Position numbers and translations under genes: made by a program
Origin: Piper betle
Lineage: Eukaryota > Streptophyta > Magnoliopsida > Piperales > Piperaceae
Direction of reading: 5' to 3'
NCBI GenBank assembly: GCA_033002965.1
Contig: JAURVB010001638.1
Coordinates: 1 to 64,000 of the forward strand
DNA: 64,000 bases
The notes under the pieces: model-generated
The model's input: only the letters and a program-made list of their open reading frames with translations
Database searches by the model: none
What the model was told of the DNA's origin: nothing
Shown: positions 13,701 to 25,934 of the stretch, one piece after another
Layout of the letters: the number at the start of each line of letters is the position of its first letter
Numbering within the stretch: position 1 is the stretch's first letter

Positions 13701-13918
13701 ATCCTGATACATTTTAGTAACTCCAGGGTGTATCGAGAACTTTGAGCGATGAGCCTCCTCCAGGATATTCTACCTCAGATGCATCATCCTTGGGTACACA
13801 CAACCTCCCTCTAAATCTGATCACACTATTGGAATTAGCTATAATGTCAGAAGTCTTGTCCATCATTTCATTCAGCTCCTCATCATCCATTTGTGCTAGC
13901 TTAACACGATCAACCAAG

Positions 13919-14450
13919 TCATTGGAAATGACAAGATTTGCCAAGTAACCCTATTAGTTGCTCCACAGGGTTGATAGCCACCACTTTTGCCGACATAGCC
14001 CAAAGTCTAGCTAGCTGCTGACCCTTGTCCACCTTGCCCTTCCGACTCAACGCGTCTGCTACAACGTTTGCCTTCCCTGGATGGTATAAGAGTTGGAAGT
14101 CATAGTCCTTCAAATATTCCATCCACCGCCTCTGCCAAAGGTTAAGGTCATTCTGGGTGAAGATATACTTCAAACTCTTGTGGTCAGTGAAGACTTCAAA
14201 CTGGGCTCCATACAAGTAGTGTCTCCAAATCTTCGAGGTAAAAACAACTACTACCAGTTCCAAGTCATGAGTTGCATAATTTTGTTCATGAATCTTCAAT
14301 TGACGCAAAAGCATAGGCCACCACTTTGCCTTCTTGCATAAGGACGCATCCTAAACCTAACATAGACACATCACTGAAGACTACAAATCCTTCATTCCCA
14401 TTTGGCAGGGTCAAGACTGGTGCAGTGGTTAGACTCTTCTTCAGAGATTG
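13919..14450 (-). pseudogene. RNase H segment (element C)
   Basis: Open from 14,314 to 13,919, with [22 protein letters not shown] and [15 protein letters not shown]. These are the standard RNase H landmarks of plant gypsy elements; the DHKSL and ADALSR motifs hold active-site residues. The frame overlaps the end of the reverse-transcriptase frame at 14,286-14,314, marking a frameshift between RT and RNase H. Confidence 0.88.
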
Positions 14451-15529
14451 GAAACTCTCCTCACACTTACTACTCCATTCAAACTTGACTCCCTTCCTTG
14501 TGAGCTTGGTCATTGGCGATGCTACCAAGGAGAAGTCTTTAATGAATTTCCTGTAATAGCCCGCTAAACCAAGAAAACTTCTGATGTCGTTGACTGATTT
14601 AGGTTGTGGCCAATCAGTGACAGCTTTTACTTTGGATGGATCCACTACAACTCTTGCCTTTGAGATTATATGACCGAGGAAGTTTACCTCCTTCAACCAG
14701 AAGTCACACTTTGAGAGTTTGGCGAACAGTTGATTCTCCCTTAGAACTTGAAGAGCAATGGACACGTGCTTGACATGCTCCTCCTCATTATTTGAATAGA
14801 CCAGAATGTCGTCCACAAACACGATAATAAACTTGTCCAAATATGTGTGGAATACCGTGTTCATGAGTGGCATAAAGGCCACTGGTGCATTTGTTAGACC
14901 AAAAGGCATAACAAGGAACTCATAATGTCCATACCGAGTTCGGAAAGTCATTTTCTATATGTCTGACTCATTTACTCGCAGTTGGTAATAACTAGACCGC
15001 AAGTCTATCTTAGAAAATACTCCTGACTATTTTTAATTGGTCTGATTAAATATGTCATCAATCCTCAGTAAGGTACCGATTTTTGACTATCACTTGATTG
15101 AGTTGGCGGTAGTCAATACACAGCCGAAGAGATTCATCTTTCTTCTTCATGAAAAGAAGAGGGGCTCCCTAGGGTGAAGTACATGACCGGATGAAACCTG
15201 CCTACAACAACTCTTCTAGTTAACTCTTTAACGTCTTTGAGTTCTGCTGGTGCCATGCGGTAGGGTGCTTTAGAATTTGGTGTTATTTCAGGTTCTAGGT
15301 CAATGACAAACTCCACTGCCCACTTAGGAGGTAGCCTTGGGAGTTCGTCTAGATGTACATCGAGAAACTCTGCTACCACAGGAATCATAGACAAGTCTTT
15401 GGGTTTGAACTTAGACTCAACTAAGTTAGCCATAAAGGCTTTATAACCCATCACCAAACAACTCGACTGCCTCACTGATTGCACGATACGAAGATGGATC
15501 AAGCAACGACCTTGGAAAATGACCCCCAT
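14286..15529 (-). pseudogene. Reverse transcriptase (element C)
   Basis: The N-terminal part is at 15,529-15,134, with LPPKWAVEFVIDLEP and APYRMAPAELK. The catalytic part is at 14,951-14,286, with [17 protein letters not shown] and the intact active-site FVDDILVYS, then [21 protein letters not shown] and the connection segment. The stretch 14,952-15,133 between them is interrupted by stops. The catalytic half (221 codons) is fully open, so decay is moderate. Confidence 0.9.
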
Positions 15530-15754
15530 CTCTTAATTACAAGGTTTTCTCACCTCTCTTCCCTTTATAGTCAAGAAAAGCCTGACGTGCAAACAACTAG
15601 CTCCACACATATGGCTTTCCTTTTATATCTAAGAATAGGTTAGTCACTCCCAATGTGGTGACCTCATCAGTCTGCCGTTGCAATAGTGACTCTATGGGAC
15701 TTGCATAATGGGGATGCTTAGAGTCCTAGACTCTTAACTACTCAAGATGAAATG

Positions 15755-16035
15755 AATGAGTGTACACCCCGAATCAAATAAAACATCCACAATGACTCCT
15801 TGGACTAGAATTTTACCTCGAACAGTGCATTCATCCTCTTCAGTGTCCTCGACTTCAACCGCATAGAGCTTCACCTTCCCCTTGTCTGCCGGTTGTGCAG
15901 GTGTCGGGTGGCGAATAGGAGCTAGCGCCTTACCCTTCTTCAGCTACTCATGCTGCTGTTTCGAGGCTAACGACACTCCATCTCTAAGTGTCCCGTCCTC
16001 CCGCAGTTGTAGCACCTACGAGGCTCCCTGCACTC
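15755..16035 (-). pseudogene. Gag zinc knuckle and protease remnants (element C)
   Basis: On the minus strand, a CCHC knuckle CYNCGRTGHLEMEC is encoded near 16,030-15,985. A retroviral-type aspartic protease core appears as DVLFDSGCT near 15,810-15,760. Both lie in short frames with stops around them. They bridge the gag and RT parts in the expected order. Confidence 0.75.
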
Positions 16036-16223
16036 CTCGAATGTCTTCTTATTGCAATTAGGCACCAACTCACCTGTGTATCCTCACACTTCTTTAAGGT
16101 TACCCTCTATGTTACCTTGTTAGCTCTGCTGCTAGTGTCCTGTTGGCCTGTTTTGGTTACCGAGAAGGGTTGGCATTCTTGTGTCTGCAAACTAACCTTC
16201 CCCTGCTTCAGGTACGGTTGTAC

Positions 16224-16559
16224 TCAAACACCAACTCCTGAGTAGTGGCTCGAGTCGATCACCTCTATTATCATACTCCTTGGCGCCATAGCAATCTTAC
16301 TCCTCAATTCCGGCTTCAATTCCCAAAAGAATTTGTCAAATCTAGCATTTTTTATTTCCAGAATCCTAGGTGCAAAACGCTCCAACTGTAAAAATTTCTT
16401 AGCATAATCCCAAACCAAGTGACTAGGTTGGCGAACTCTAATGCTTTCTTCTAGACAATAGGCTTCAAAAATATTGTCCATTGAATGCTACCACAAATTC
16501 CACCCACGTGATGGGAGAGATATTACGCCAATGAAATGTGGTTTTCACCATGGACTTCG
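16224..16559 (-). pseudogene. Gag C-terminal half, truncated by an LTR junction (element C)
   Basis: The segment nearest 16,559 reads WVEFVVAFNGQYF in frame, like the WEEFRAEFDGKYF of the intact gag at 53,292-54,608. The main open frame (16,481-16,224) has LERFAPRI, as in LERFAPDL of the intact gag, and is in a different frame after a short gap. The gag start should lie beyond 16,560 but is absent there. Confidence 0.75.
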
Positions 16560-18531
16560 TGTAACACCCCGTTTCGGTTCACCCGTGAACCAACCTGGAA
16601 ATGTTACCGGTGACCGAACCGTTTGTTAATCTACTAGATTCAGTTAAGCTGACCTAGATATACCCTTGGCGTCTTCACGATGGTGATGTAGCATGCCAAA
16701 TATGGATGGGATGTTTGGGTTCTAAACGTTGTACTATATGCATACCATGATGTGCGAACAAGTAAACAAACAAACCAAACGAACGAAAAGCTCAAAAAGA
16801 GATCTATTTTTAAAAACGAAATGGACAGAGTATCCCCTAAAAGTGCAATAGGGGTCACCATGTTAACAACAATCAATATATATTTATAACAATAAAAATT
16901 GAAAACACAATCTAAAAATAGCATATTTTTTACATTCTAGTTATCTCTCGCTCCGTAGCTCACCCTGTTCATTTTCCCAGTTTCCATTTTCATTCACATG
17001 CATAATATTTATAGTAGTTCAAAGAGTAACATTCAAATTTCATCATTTGAAACAATTCACACTCATCATCCCTCACCAATTACACTCGGCAGGTACATGT
17101 GTGCCCGAGTTCAGTGTTGCTCTTCCGCATTCCTGTCAGTGCTTATCCCTTGCAGATTCTCACCTACTTATATAATAGAAAGACGTCAGTAATGAGTCTT
17201 ACTAGTCAAGAAATAACTAATAACAAACTGACACAGGAAAGCTGACCCTCCTATTGAATAAAAACGTCATTTCTCTTCCTCATAGAACACTCATAAGGGC
17301 AATAACTAGGAATCGTCGGCCTCACGCGACAGCATCCCCTTTCCATCTTCATTCTCTTTTATTGGCCACTTTAAACTATTCCTTATGCAGGAAAATCATT
17401 CTCTTTCCTATCAGCCCTCTACATCCTCCGTATTACTCCTCGTTCTAAGTACAGGGCTCAATTACTCTCAGGCATGCACCTTCAATATTCTTTGAAACCA
17501 TAAGTCTAGACATGCGTTGAATATCAATACTCATAAACCTCCACAATTCTACAGGTTTGAAGAACTCAAAGGTGGAGTTATTAGGATCCCTTGGGAATGG
17601 AACGGACGCTCACCAATTCCAGAGCCTGCTTTGACGAACGCACGCCTTATCTCAAGACATGGTCATCAGTTTTCCCTCATCTCACATCTCACTGAAAATG
17701 CGAAAACTACATGTACATAGGCCCGGGTAGGGAATTCAATATAATAGGCCTAGAGGCATCGTGAGCTACATCTGAGTTTCAAAAATAAACTCTTGGGATC
17801 TCATCCTCGAGGATTATTAATCCGGAAATACAATTGGCTAAATGGCCCGTGTAGAATGAGATACAATAAATCCACCACTCGACTATGTCCTCTTACCTAT
17901 TAAAACAAAAGGCAATAGAATGAGACAACAAATTGAGAGTGAATCCTTAAATGGACATGGTAGAAGCTCCAATTGTCGTTGTGCAATCTATGTAACAAAC
18001 TCCTACTGTACCATACATCAAATCTAGTAGTAACGCCCACTCAACTAAATGATGCATCAAAGTCATCACACATATCTACACTCAACAATACAATCATCAT
18101 CCATCAAACAATCAACAATCCTCATCACAATAGAAATATCCCTGGCTCATCCATTCACACCGATTTTATAATGTTTTTCTAAGTTATGCAAAGTCAATCA
18201 ACATGATCAGATTTAATTTACTTGATTAGATAATTAGCATTCATTCAATATCAATCAAATCATGAATCATCACTTCATTCACAATAGGCATTCATCATGA
18301 CAAATAATTAATCTTAGCATGCCCTACTAACAAGCATCAATTTTAAATAATTAAATAGGAGGTAATTATACCTTGCGTCATTGGCGACAATGATTGACGG
18401 CAGTCAATAACTGGTTAGCGTTTGGTCGCGTGTCTCGGAGCTCGAATTTGGCGCAAAGCAAATTCCAACGAATCTGGTTTTCTGGTGGCTTTCAGTGGTT
18501 TTTCGGCAACTATTTTCTGTGGTGGCTAACC
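16560..18531 (-). repeat. LTR fragment of the TR-GAG LTR family, minus orientation
   Basis: It starts TGTAACACCCCGTTTCGGTT like the LTRs at 39,228, 50,357 and 55,370, and follows the same order: a segment with GGCAGGTACATGTGTG (17,089), the short-ORF region (about 17,510-17,650), the TATA region (about 17,715-17,745), the GGCTAAATGGCCC string near 17,840, and the AT-to-GC junction ATTATACCTTGCGTC (18,366). It breaks off inside the GC-rich module at about 18,531, where LTR-C-like sequence starts. Confidence 0.75.
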
Positions 18532-19173
18532 AACTGAACCGATGCGCAAGCAACAAAAGCAAACTCTAGTTTGAGGGGAAAAAACTAGATTAGATCTTAC
18601 CCAACAAGGAAAGTGAATAAATTGATAAAAGTTAATTAATAATTGATTTATCAATCCATAAATTTATAATTATATTAAAGCTTAAACCACCAAAAATTTA
18701 GTAACAATTAATTCAAATTGTAACCCACCATCAAATATCTACTAATCTTTTCATAAAACACAATAATTTATTTCAAAAAATTTACCCATGACATAAATAC
18801 TTTATTAACATGATAACACATTAAAGCTTTTCCCTTTTTAAATTAATTAATTATTCAAATCAAGATTCACTCTTAGCCAACGATAAAATAATTATTGACA
18901 TACTAAAATATATTTAATTACTAATATTAATGTATTTTCCTTGACGGGTTAATTATTAAACTAAGAAAATCTTATTAGTCCTAAAAATTTAGGTTACTAT
19001 TTACACTATTAATTAATTTAACACTTTAATTCCAATTAAGAAATGATAGTAACTTATTCTGTCAATGATAACTTGATTATTTATTAACAACAATTTATCA
19101 ACTTTTCACTAACACTAGTTAATCATCGTAAGATCAGTTAGATTCTCGTATCTAATTATTTAATATAGCTCCT
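18532..19173 (-). repeat. Piece of LTR C between two other LTR pieces
   Basis: It matches 10,313-11,017 of the element C LTR: ACCGATGCGC, the GATAAAAGTTAATTAATAAT block, TAAAGCTTAAAC, and TTTCCTTGACG near 18,935. About 70 bases present near 10,400 are missing here. It joins TR-GAG-type LTR on its left and another LTR type on its right without a visible target duplication. Confidence 0.8.
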
Positions 19174-21357
19174 ACATCGAGACCCACTACTAAGTAAAAT
19201 ATGAACTTGTCTATATAAGGCATGCTCGTAGTGTGAGCTCACATCATCAATACATAATAAGGAACACAGTACTCAATAAACCTACAATTAAACATATAGC
19301 ACGCAAATCATGACATAATAAAGGAAATAACTAATAAAAAATAATAAATAAATACATACATACACTCATGAATAAATAAATAAATAATAAATACATGAAA
19401 ATAACAATACTCTAATTATAAAATAATAATATCAGTATATTATATAAATACATGGCTAAGCACAAGCAAATATCACATCTACTCGTATAAGTAAACATAT
19501 GAACAATTAAATAAATAAATACATAATCATTCTATAAATAAATAAATAATTATTTAATTTTAATTAACCATGAATAATAATAATATCATAGTCATCCAAC
19601 ACGAAATACTTAATTAAATAAAAATAAATAATAGCATACACGCAATGATCAAATAGATAAATAAATAAACAAACCAACATATAAATATGCTAAATAATAA
19701 GTAAATATATCAATAATAATAATAAACTATCACATAAGCATCCATCATATACGACAAACATATAAATAAAAAGAAATAAACAATAATGGATAACTAAATA
19801 AATAAATAAAAACACTCATAACATCAAAATATGCTAAATAATGCAAATATGCATCTAAACTAATGTAGGGGTTCTCTAATTACCAAAAACGGTCGAAAAA
19901 TAGCCGAAACGGATAAAAATGATCTCAATCGAACCAAACCAGGGTTCTCTAATTACCAACAACGGTCGAAAAATGGCCAAAACGGATGAAAATGATCTCA
20001 ATCAAACCAAACCGAACCGAACCAAGTCAACTCCGAAGGGTTGACCGAGTCAAGATGAGTCGACTCATCCGAGTCAAGCAACAGTGTTGGGCCGGGTAGC
20101 TAGATGCGGACACGGCCTTGGGCATGACTATGGACACAAACGGGTGAGCCAGACTTGGGCAGGCAGACGTGAACGTGGGACACTGGGTTCAATGAGGCAG
20201 TCAATGCCCGTCACTGGAAAACGTCGAGGGCCACCCAGCTGGGGTCGCCGCCTATCAAGATCGACTGACGGCATCGAGGCAGAAGTGCTGGTGGTGACAA
20301 TCGGCAGAGTCCGCCCGCTGGCTAGCGCAAAAATAGCAAGAAACGAGCGGAATCGCCATTGGGTACAGTACATCGCCGGTGACGATCGCAGCCATAACGG
20401 TGGTCATTGGTGGTCTCAAAATGTCGGGTTCCACGAGATGAGATGTGTGGGATGTCGGATCAGCCATAGGTGACTCGTTGGAGCCGGAAAACAGCCTTAA
20501 AAGGGCGGCAGCAACAACTGCTCAAACCGGGTGTAAAACATTGTCGTAGGCGATGACTACGGCGCGCCGGTCGTCGCGAGACAAATGGATAGAAAGCCTA
20601 TCGCGAGGCAGTCCTGGGGGTGTCGGTCTGGTGGCCAAGGGCGAGTCGAAGACTCACCGGCAGCAACCCAAAGTGGCTGCAATGCTGGGGGTATAAAACT
20701 CCAAAAATCAATGAAAATCTATGAAATATAATTGGGTGAAGCTAGGGCTGACATGGACGGCTCTGATCTTTGCCCCACATGGCAAGATTTGAATGTCCAA
20801 CAACTTGTGGACCTAGTGGGTCGCACCAATGGGTATATGCAATATACATATGAATGAAAAGCTCAGATCGAGATTATCTAAAGCCAAAACTAACTCCAAT
20901 CCTAAAAGTAACTCTATAGACAGGAATCGAGGGAAGAAGGTTAAATGAGCTTCGAAACCCAGAACTCAATCGGGTGAAAATCTACAACTTAATCAAGCTG
21001 GGCCCAAAGGAGCAATCCGGTAGTCCAAAATCCCTAAGATGCATGTAAATAAGATACCATGAAACTTCCAAACAGATACTAAATGTTGCCATGACTTAGA
21101 GCTAGGCCTAAAACCCTGACTAACCCATAAAAATCATCTATATACCTCGTATATACACTGATAACTCATGCTCTGAGATAGCATAACTGAAACTATCATC
21201 TACATGTCGGGCATACTTGGCCACCATAATGTGCTCATACGGCCATCTGGACTTTGAAAACTGATCAGGCTCAAGCTCACTCAAACTAACTTCAAAACTG
21301 GCCTGAACGGGGCAAAACTACAAGTGGGTAAAACCCTAACCCAAAGCCAAGTTTTAT
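19174..21357 (-). repeat. LTR fragment related to 1-1425, minus orientation
   Basis: Read in reverse it matches the first LTR of the window: GCATGCTCGTAG near 19,220, a long TAAA/AATA-rich stretch (19,330-19,840), and a GC-rich module (20,040-20,700). Its far end (about 21,170-21,357) has ATAACTCATG and GTAAAACCCTAAC, like the end of the TR-GAG LTRs (GTAAAACCCTGAC). The first 760 or so bases of this LTR type are missing at 19,173. A 74-bp tandem duplication lies at 19,868-20,015. Confidence 0.7.
19868..20015. repeat. 74-bp tandem duplication inside LTR fragment
   Basis: Two adjacent imperfect copies both start GGGTTCTCTAATTACCAA and continue through CGGTCGAAAAAT and AATGATCTCAATC. The second begins at 19,942. 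The reverse-strand homologue at 640-720 has a single copy, so the duplication is private to this copy. Confidence 0.85.
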
Positions 21358-22377
21358 TTACTCAAGCACTTATAATGGAGTTCATTATTGACTATGAATA
21401 ATGATTAATCATTGACTATGATTAATCATTAATGAAACTAGTAAATTATCCCCTTACATGATGACTATGATTATTCATATCATACCTAAATCTATGTCAA
21501 ATTTCAAATGTTTAATTTTTTTGATGTACCATTTTATGTCATCGTCATAAAAATCCGATTCTCTATGTTAGTGAGAATTGGTCCAACTATAAATAGGTAA
21601 TCACTTCTATAAAAATGTCGTTTCAATAAAGAAACAAAATAGATTAAGTTCACTACTAAAACTTTCCTTACTTTTCCCGCCTTGAATTTATTTGGCTTAT
21701 TGAATTAGCAATCTAAATCATTCTTACATGGCAACTTTTTTGGACCAATCAAATATAAGACAAGAAAAATGGGACAAATTTTAGTTACATGCAAAAGGAT
21801 TTCCCAAATAGTTTTTCTTGTGCAATTCTTTTCTTGTTTTGAGTTAAGGCGCATCTTCTAATTAATTGAAAGTCTTTTGGGTATCTAGATTCACGTGGAA
21901 TAAAATTAAAAAACTCTTCTAGGGTCGTCTACCTCCCTATTTCCTTTGTGCAGTTTCAGTTCCTGAAATCAGAAGCTCGAAACTCCCAACAAACTTACTA
22001 GATCAACTTACATTCCTTGCTCCCTTCTTTGCTTTTGTCATTAGGGTTGTTGAGATCTAATGGGGAATAAGATATAGCTTGTGGGCGTCACAATGTTTGG
22101 AAATCAACCCTAGATTTAGATTAAGATCCGTGTTCATGATTCCTTTGCAGCAGATGTGGATGAAGTTTCTATTCCTTTACCTGCTATCGTTCCAGTGGCA
22201 TTTTTTTGTCGAGACATAATAAATCCACATGAGAAATAATAGAACTTCCAAATTAAACCACATTTTATAATACAAAAAAACTATAGTTTACAACAAGAGG
22301 TATTAACTTTTACATCACTATAAATAAGTGGAAAAAACGAAGCATGTTCAAGCTCGAACAGTGCTTGGTTCAATGGA
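21358..22377. other. Intergenic region downstream of the kinase gene
   Basis: AT-rich, with no long open frame. The piece 22,128-22,215 (plus) reads for about 29 codons as if coding (VSIPLPAIVPVAFF), but stops lie directly upstream and I cannot assign it. The 3' untranslated region of the minus-strand kinase gene should lie in the right part of this stretch. Confidence 0.4.
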
Positions 22378-22716
22378 GAACTCACTAGAAAATCTCGAAT
22401 TCCAAATGCTCTCCTAAAGTCTTGTTTCCTTTTTCTTGAGCCACATTCCGGAGTCTCCAGTTCCAACATGTTTGGAATATCAGGTCGAATTGCGCAGGCT
22501 TGTTTTCCTGCTTCTTGAGCCGCACTGCCAGAGTTTCCAGTTCCATCATGTTTGGTATATCAGGTGGAATTGTGCACCGAATAAATGTAGGACTCATTAG
22601 AAAATCTCGAACTCCACATGGTCTCCTGTAGACTTGTTTTCATTTTTCTTGAGCCACATTGCCGGAGTCTCCAGTTCCAACATGTTTGGTATATCGGGTG
22701 GAATTGCACACCTAAT
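22378..22716 (-). repeat. Tandem triplication of the kinase C-terminal tail
   Basis: Three adjacent copies of the last coding segment lie at 22,716-22,590 (A), 22,582-22,495 (B) and 22,494-22,378 (C) on the minus strand. Copy A encodes [18 protein letters not shown] ... VEFEIF and a stop. Copy B encodes [18 protein letters not shown] and lacks its last part. Copy C encodes the tail again, ending LEFEIF and a stop, with two small deletions. Each full copy carries the short post-stop TGAGT string, so stop and flanking sequence were duplicated with it. B and C are open as one frame (22,597-22,385), whose ATG overlaps the stop of copy A (TAATG). Confidence 0.9.
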
Positions 22717-22852
22717 CAACGCCCAGTTTAGCCCTTCAAAGAAAGGATGATGCTTAATCTCAGTGGCCCCTTTTTCGGATCCCAACCGGTTCTCAGGCTC
22801 CTTCATCAACAGACTTCTAATCAGATCTCTTGCAGAAAAACTGACAGCAGGG

Positions 22853-22860
22853 TTTTCGGG
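22853..22860 (-). other. Frameshift 3 in the KIPK-like gene
   Basis: On the minus strand TACTTCCCGAAAACCCTGC must gain one base after TTCCC to read [20 protein letters not shown], the conserved end of the kinase domain. As given, it reads [13 protein letters not shown] and stops at 22,821. Confidence 0.8.
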
Positions 22861-23146
22861 AAGTACAGACTTTGAGATACCACATTGTTCAATGTATCTT
22901 CATTTCTTAATCCCTTGAAAGGAGTCCTGCCAAAAAGAAGCTCATATAAAAAGATTCCAAATGTCCACCAATCGACCTCACTGCCATGGCCTTCTCCCTT
23001 GATGATTTCGGGAGCCAAGTACTCGTGGGTGCCAACAAAGGAGTTGGACCTTGCCTCTGTAGGCTCTGCTACTAACTGTGGCAACACATTAGCTTGGGCT
23101 GCCACGGGCTCGGACTTCATCTTCCTTGTCTTGGGGTTTGTAGTTA

Positions 23147-23771
<625 letters not shown>

Positions 23772-23972
23772 CTAGCTGCTAGCTCCGAAAAATATCTTCC
23801 TGGCTGCCTTTGCCTGAGGACATGAAGATCTCCACCAGGACAGTAATCCATCACTAAACAAGATAGTTTATCGGTCTTAAAATGTGTGTACAAAGTCGGT
23901 AAGAAAGGATGGTCCAGTATCTGAAGTATTTCTCTTTCTGTCTGAGCCCTTGACATTTTCTTTCTGTTTGCC

Positions 23973-23977
23973 AAAAA
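23973..23977 (-). other. Frameshift 1 in the KIPK-like gene (T run one base short)
   Basis: On the minus strand the codons after KVMDND contain a run of five T. The downstream frame (23,974-23,768) resumes with the expected [17 protein letters not shown] only if one more T is present. Without it the first frame runs on through 38 unrelated codons to a stop at 23,854. The position is in the loop after the ATP-binding lysine. Confidence 0.85.
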
Positions 23978-25934
23978 TCATTATCCATAACTTTCAAAGC
24001 GAAAGGGCATGTTGTTCCATTGAGCTGGGCAAGATACACAGTACCAATATCACCACAACCAAGCCTCTTCAACAACTTGAAGTGCCTCAAACCTAAAGAT
24101 CCATGCTGCATCTCAACATGACGAATGGCTTCCCATTTTAAATCCTTTGACATGTGTGGCCTGGTAGCATTGAAACTAGAAGCACTTAAATTGCTGTCAT
24201 CACTGATCGTGGGGCTAGTGCCACATTCACCTATACTACTTTTTGAGCTAAGAGAGCATTTACCTTTATCCCTCAATTTTGGGTCGACCTTTTTGCTGAC
24301 AGTGGTTCCACCAGAACTAACATTGTCCAGTTTTTTGTTGGCTAAAGAAGGCACATTCTCTGGCTGTTGCTCAACCCTTGATTTAGCATGAGCAGCTTCC
24401 CTGGATGTAGTCTCCTCCAATTTCTTTTCCGTAGTTCTATTTTGGCTGGCCAAGGTAGTTCTACTTAATCCACTAGCCACCTTATCAGATCTGCCATGTG
24501 ATTTAGAGATAGTTGAAGGTGGGTACTGCTCTTGCTTCACTTTCTTCTTTACACAAGTTTTGCTCTGCGAGTTCTCTGCAATAGTACATGGATTTAAATT
24601 TGAAGTTTTTGTCTTTACAGCAGTGCTAGAGTTAACAGTAGAGGGCAAAAGATTAGGTGCTACTTTCTTGGGAGACTCTGCAATTGGAGGGCGAGAGTTT
24701 CTTTCTTTGGAAGGTGTTATATCCATACTCTTCCACTGCTTATCTCCTCTCATTACCTTTAATGCGGTTCTGACAGCCGACTGAGGAGATCGAGAATTTT
24801 GCTTTGTGTTGTCAACTTTAGGGGCTGACTTTCCAGCTGAAGTGGGAGAGGAAGCTACTTTATGATTTGGAGGTCTTACTTTTGGACTGGGAGATATTTC
24901 AGTTATTTCTTGTGATGTTTGTAATTTGCTTTTTGCCCCAGTATATAAAACTCGTGTCATACTGCCCTTGTCTCTCTTGCCAAAAATACCATCCGAGTTA
25001 GTATTCTCCACCACGACTGATTGGTGCAGCCTCTTGATGCCTCCAGCATCTGATAAACCAGGAGAAACACCACCAGCTTTGGTCAACCGTTTCATAACAG
25101 CCATCTCTGAAGCTTGAAAAATGCATAAACCTCTAAGTGCCTGTTTCAAGGTAACAGCTTCAGAAACACCTATGCCTGGAGACTGTGGTATGCCCACTCT
25201 GAGTGGCCTCTTCTGGGGATTTTTCTTGTCTGCTGCCATGCTTAATTGGTTTGAAGCAACCAGACCCCTCGTCTTCTTACCAATTGCTTCAATCAGCTGA
25301 TTAAGCTCCTCCTCTATAGAACATCGTGCGGAAGAAGGTAACAAATGCCTTCCAGATACCTCAGCCCCTCTGGACTTGAATTTAATTGGATTTAGTTTCT
25401 TAGAATGAGTGGCCAAATCTGTTACTTCATCGAATTCCACAATCTCAGAAGTACCTGAAGTACCTACAGAGGACCACATTTTCTTGCCTACAGGTTCTCC
25501 CACCATATACTGTATAAGTTACAGTATATAGAGCTCTCAACTACGTGCAAGACCGCCCTGACAATATGTATGGGCACTTTAGAACACAGAAGTGCGCCAT
25601 ATTAGCCTTAGCAAATCATGTCAGTTGGACGGCACATAAATTCCAGCCTCAAATGCTACTCTTGATCATCGTCTCCAGCCTTAAGTCAACCATTTGCAAT
25701 TTTATGGCGCCGCATTTTTCAACTTCCACAGAACAACCATCTAAAATTGATTGATAAACACAGCATCTAGAGCACCATAAAAAATTAACAATTAAGCACC
25801 ACTTGGAAACACTTCTATCATAAATTTTCCACACATCCAGCAGTACCAATCCCAGTCAGATTTAGTGGCGATTACTAGTTTGTGGCTCTGTTGTTTGACA
25901 TGAACATTGGCGATCTCCTTCGGTTATATAAACC

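Larger units (their letters stand above)
12499..16559 (-). pseudogene. Broken gag-pol of chromodomain Ty3/gypsy element C
   Basis: The minus-strand order is gag (16,559-16,224), CCHC knuckle (about 16,030-15,985), protease (about 15,810-15,755), reverse transcriptase (15,529-14,460), RNase H (about 14,450-13,919), integrase (13,700-12,996) and a chromodomain-like end (12,822-12,499). This order (RNase H before integrase) is the Ty3/gypsy arrangement, and the end domain places it among chromoviruses. Multiple stops and frame changes separate the parts, so no polyprotein can be made. The gag start and the 5' LTR are missing: a different LTR begins abruptly at 16,560 in mid-gag. Confidence 0.9.

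Noticed and set aside
20084..20473. A 129-codon plus frame and opposing minus frames
   Set aside because: They lie in the GC-rich module of an LTR fragment related to 1-600, and the frame is not kept between the two copies.
22128..22215. A possible exon with VSIPLPAIVPVAFF
   Set aside because: Only about 29 codons are open, with stops just upstream and no splice partner that I could identify.
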